Assembly (NCBI GenBank): GCA_005808505.1
Contig: SYLX01000231.1
Span: 1-64,000, forward strand
From: Bdellovibrionales bacterium
GTDB taxonomy: Bacteria > Bdellovibrionota > Bdellovibrionia > Bdellovibrionales > JAMPXM01
Direction of reading: 5' to 3'
DNA length: 64,000 nt
The notes under the pieces were generated by a model. The model searched no databases. It was not told the DNA's origin and worked only from the letters and a program-made list of their open reading frames with translations. Of the stretch, positions 63,181 to 64,000 are shown piece after piece. The first letter of the stretch is position 1, and each line of letters starts with the position of its first letter. Position numbers and translations under genes: made by a program.

Positions 63181-64000
63181 AGAGAAAAACGAAATCCCAA
63201 AAACGATCGCCGAAAGTTTTTTTCAACTGCGTCTGGCAGCGAGGACTCTCCGCAAACTCGAAGGCGAGAAGAAAAATCAAGCGCTCGAAGCTCTCGCCGA
63301 CCGTGTCTTAGCGGAGACTCAAAATCTCCTTAAAGCCAACAAAGAAGATCTCGCGAGGCTACCGCAGGACACAGCTTCCGCTTTCCGCGACCGGCTGACT
63401 CTTGATGAAAAAAGAATCGCCCAGATGGTCGAGAGCTTGCGTCAAGTTGCGAAGCTTCCAGACCCCGTCAGTGAGGTGGTAGAAGAACGGAGTCTTGCAA
63501 ATGGTCTTCGCTTAAAGCGCGTCAGGTCACCATTTGGGGTGATCTTTATGATCTTTGAATCACGTCCTAACGTTGTGCTAGAGGCGTTCTCCCTTGCCTT
63601 TAAGGCGGGCAATGCGATTGCTTTACGCGGCGGCTCGGAATCGAAATCGACTGCCCAGGCGCTCTACACATTGATGAATGAAGTTATGCGGGAGCGCGAC
63701 ATCAGACCCACACCGTTTTTTGGGATGAACGACTACGACCGCTCGCTGGTTGAAAAGCTTTTGCGTCAGAAGGCGTGGATTGACGTAGTCGTGCCGCGTG
63801 GAGGCGATCGCCTCATCGATTTTGTCGAAAAAACGGCCGTTATGCCGATCATCAAAAACGATCGCGGTCTTTGCCACGCCTACGTGGACGACGAAGCCGA
63901 TCTCGAAATGGCCGTGAAGATCGTGGCGAATGCAAAAACCCAGCGACCGGGCGTCTGTAATTCGTTGGAGACGGTGCTTGTGCACGAGAAGGTCGCAAGC
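63173..64000 (+). CDS. proA: Gamma-glutamyl phosphate reductase (partial, runs off the window)
   Basis: The reading frame from ATG 63173 runs open for 276 codons to the window end. It has KRVRSPFGVIFMIFESRPNV and the catalytic cysteine C262 in RPGVCNSLETVLVH, the ProA signature. ProA reduces glutamyl-5-phosphate to the semialdehyde, the step after ProB. The C-terminal third is not seen. It overlaps proB by 8 nt. Confidence 0.93.
   Translation, partial: MPEEKNEIPKTIAESFFQLRLAARTLRKLEGEKKNQALEALADRVLAETQNLLKANKEDLARLPQDTASAFRDRLTLDEKRIAQMVESLRQVAKLPDPVSEVVEERSLANGLRLKRVRSPFGVIFMIFESRPNVVLEAFSLAFKAGNAIALRGGSESKSTAQALYTLMNEVMRERDIRPTPFFGMNDYDRSLVEKLLRQKAWIDVVVPRGGDRLIDFVEKTAVMPIIKNDRGLCHAYVDDEADLEMAVKIVANAKTQRPGVCNSLETVLVHEKVAS

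Noticed and set aside
1-64000. CRISPR array, tRNA/rRNA or insertion sequence
   Set aside because: No regularly spaced direct repeats, no tRNA-like folds and no transposase-like protein were seen in any frame.

Overview
The window looks like a chromosomal segment of a free-living or predatory Gram-negative bacterium. Dense genes, TamA/TamB, several TolC-like and other outer-membrane beta-barrels, many Sec-exported proteins, an OmpA-type lipoprotein and ClpS all point to a diderm. The mixture of gene families, with many secreted orphan proteins and a DUF3516 helicase, is reminiscent of Bdellovibrionota/Oligoflexia. That placement is an inference; no rRNA or tRNA gene is visible to confirm it. 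I saw no insertion sequence, phage module, integrase or CRISPR array.

Layout. 1-6.75 kb (minus): an overlapping operon PLD-VTT fusion, TamA, TamB. 7-10.7 kb: two small exported proteins, a class IV aminotransferase, UppP and a DCC thiol protein. 10.7-16.3 kb (minus): barrel protein, TolC-like channel and RND pump, with no periplasmic adaptor. 16.6-21.3 kb: ExoD, a ClpP-family protease, an exported barrel, an acetoin/histone-type deacetylase and an orphan secreted protein.

21.5-37 kb is the most unusual part. It holds three lipid-type transcription units and a transporter: (i) lipid kinase, acyl-reductase-like SDR and a two-domain acyl-ACP-reductase-like protein; (ii) a LolCDE/FtsX-like ABC pair, divergent from (iii) a LolA-like protein, a beta-barrel and a BtaA-like (DUF3419) aminocarboxypropyl transferase; and (iv) a convergent operon of adenylating ligase, UbiA-type prenyltransferase, rifampin-phosphotransferase-like dikinase and GNAT protein. 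Taken together they could make and export an unusual lipid. This is a hypothesis.

37-46 kb: exported proteins, a secreted M28 aminopeptidase, an ArsR-type regulator with two identical 20-bp inverted repeats in its leader, ClpS, a DUF482 protein, DUF2288, a YkgJ cysteine-cluster protein and unknown membrane proteins. 45.9-52 kb: nucleic-acid maintenance genes (two endonuclease III paralogues, DUF3516 helicase, pseudouridine synthase) and a phosphatase fused to a PilZ-like domain. 52-57 kb: a secreted HEIGH metallopeptidase and a 1243-residue SNF2 protein. 57-64 kb: lipoproteins, an esterase, an OmpA-like lipoprotein, DUF1853, a one-domain asparaginase-like protein and proBA, with proA cut by the window edge.

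Genes are commonly coupled by 1-4 nt overlaps, and GTG and TTG starts are frequent.
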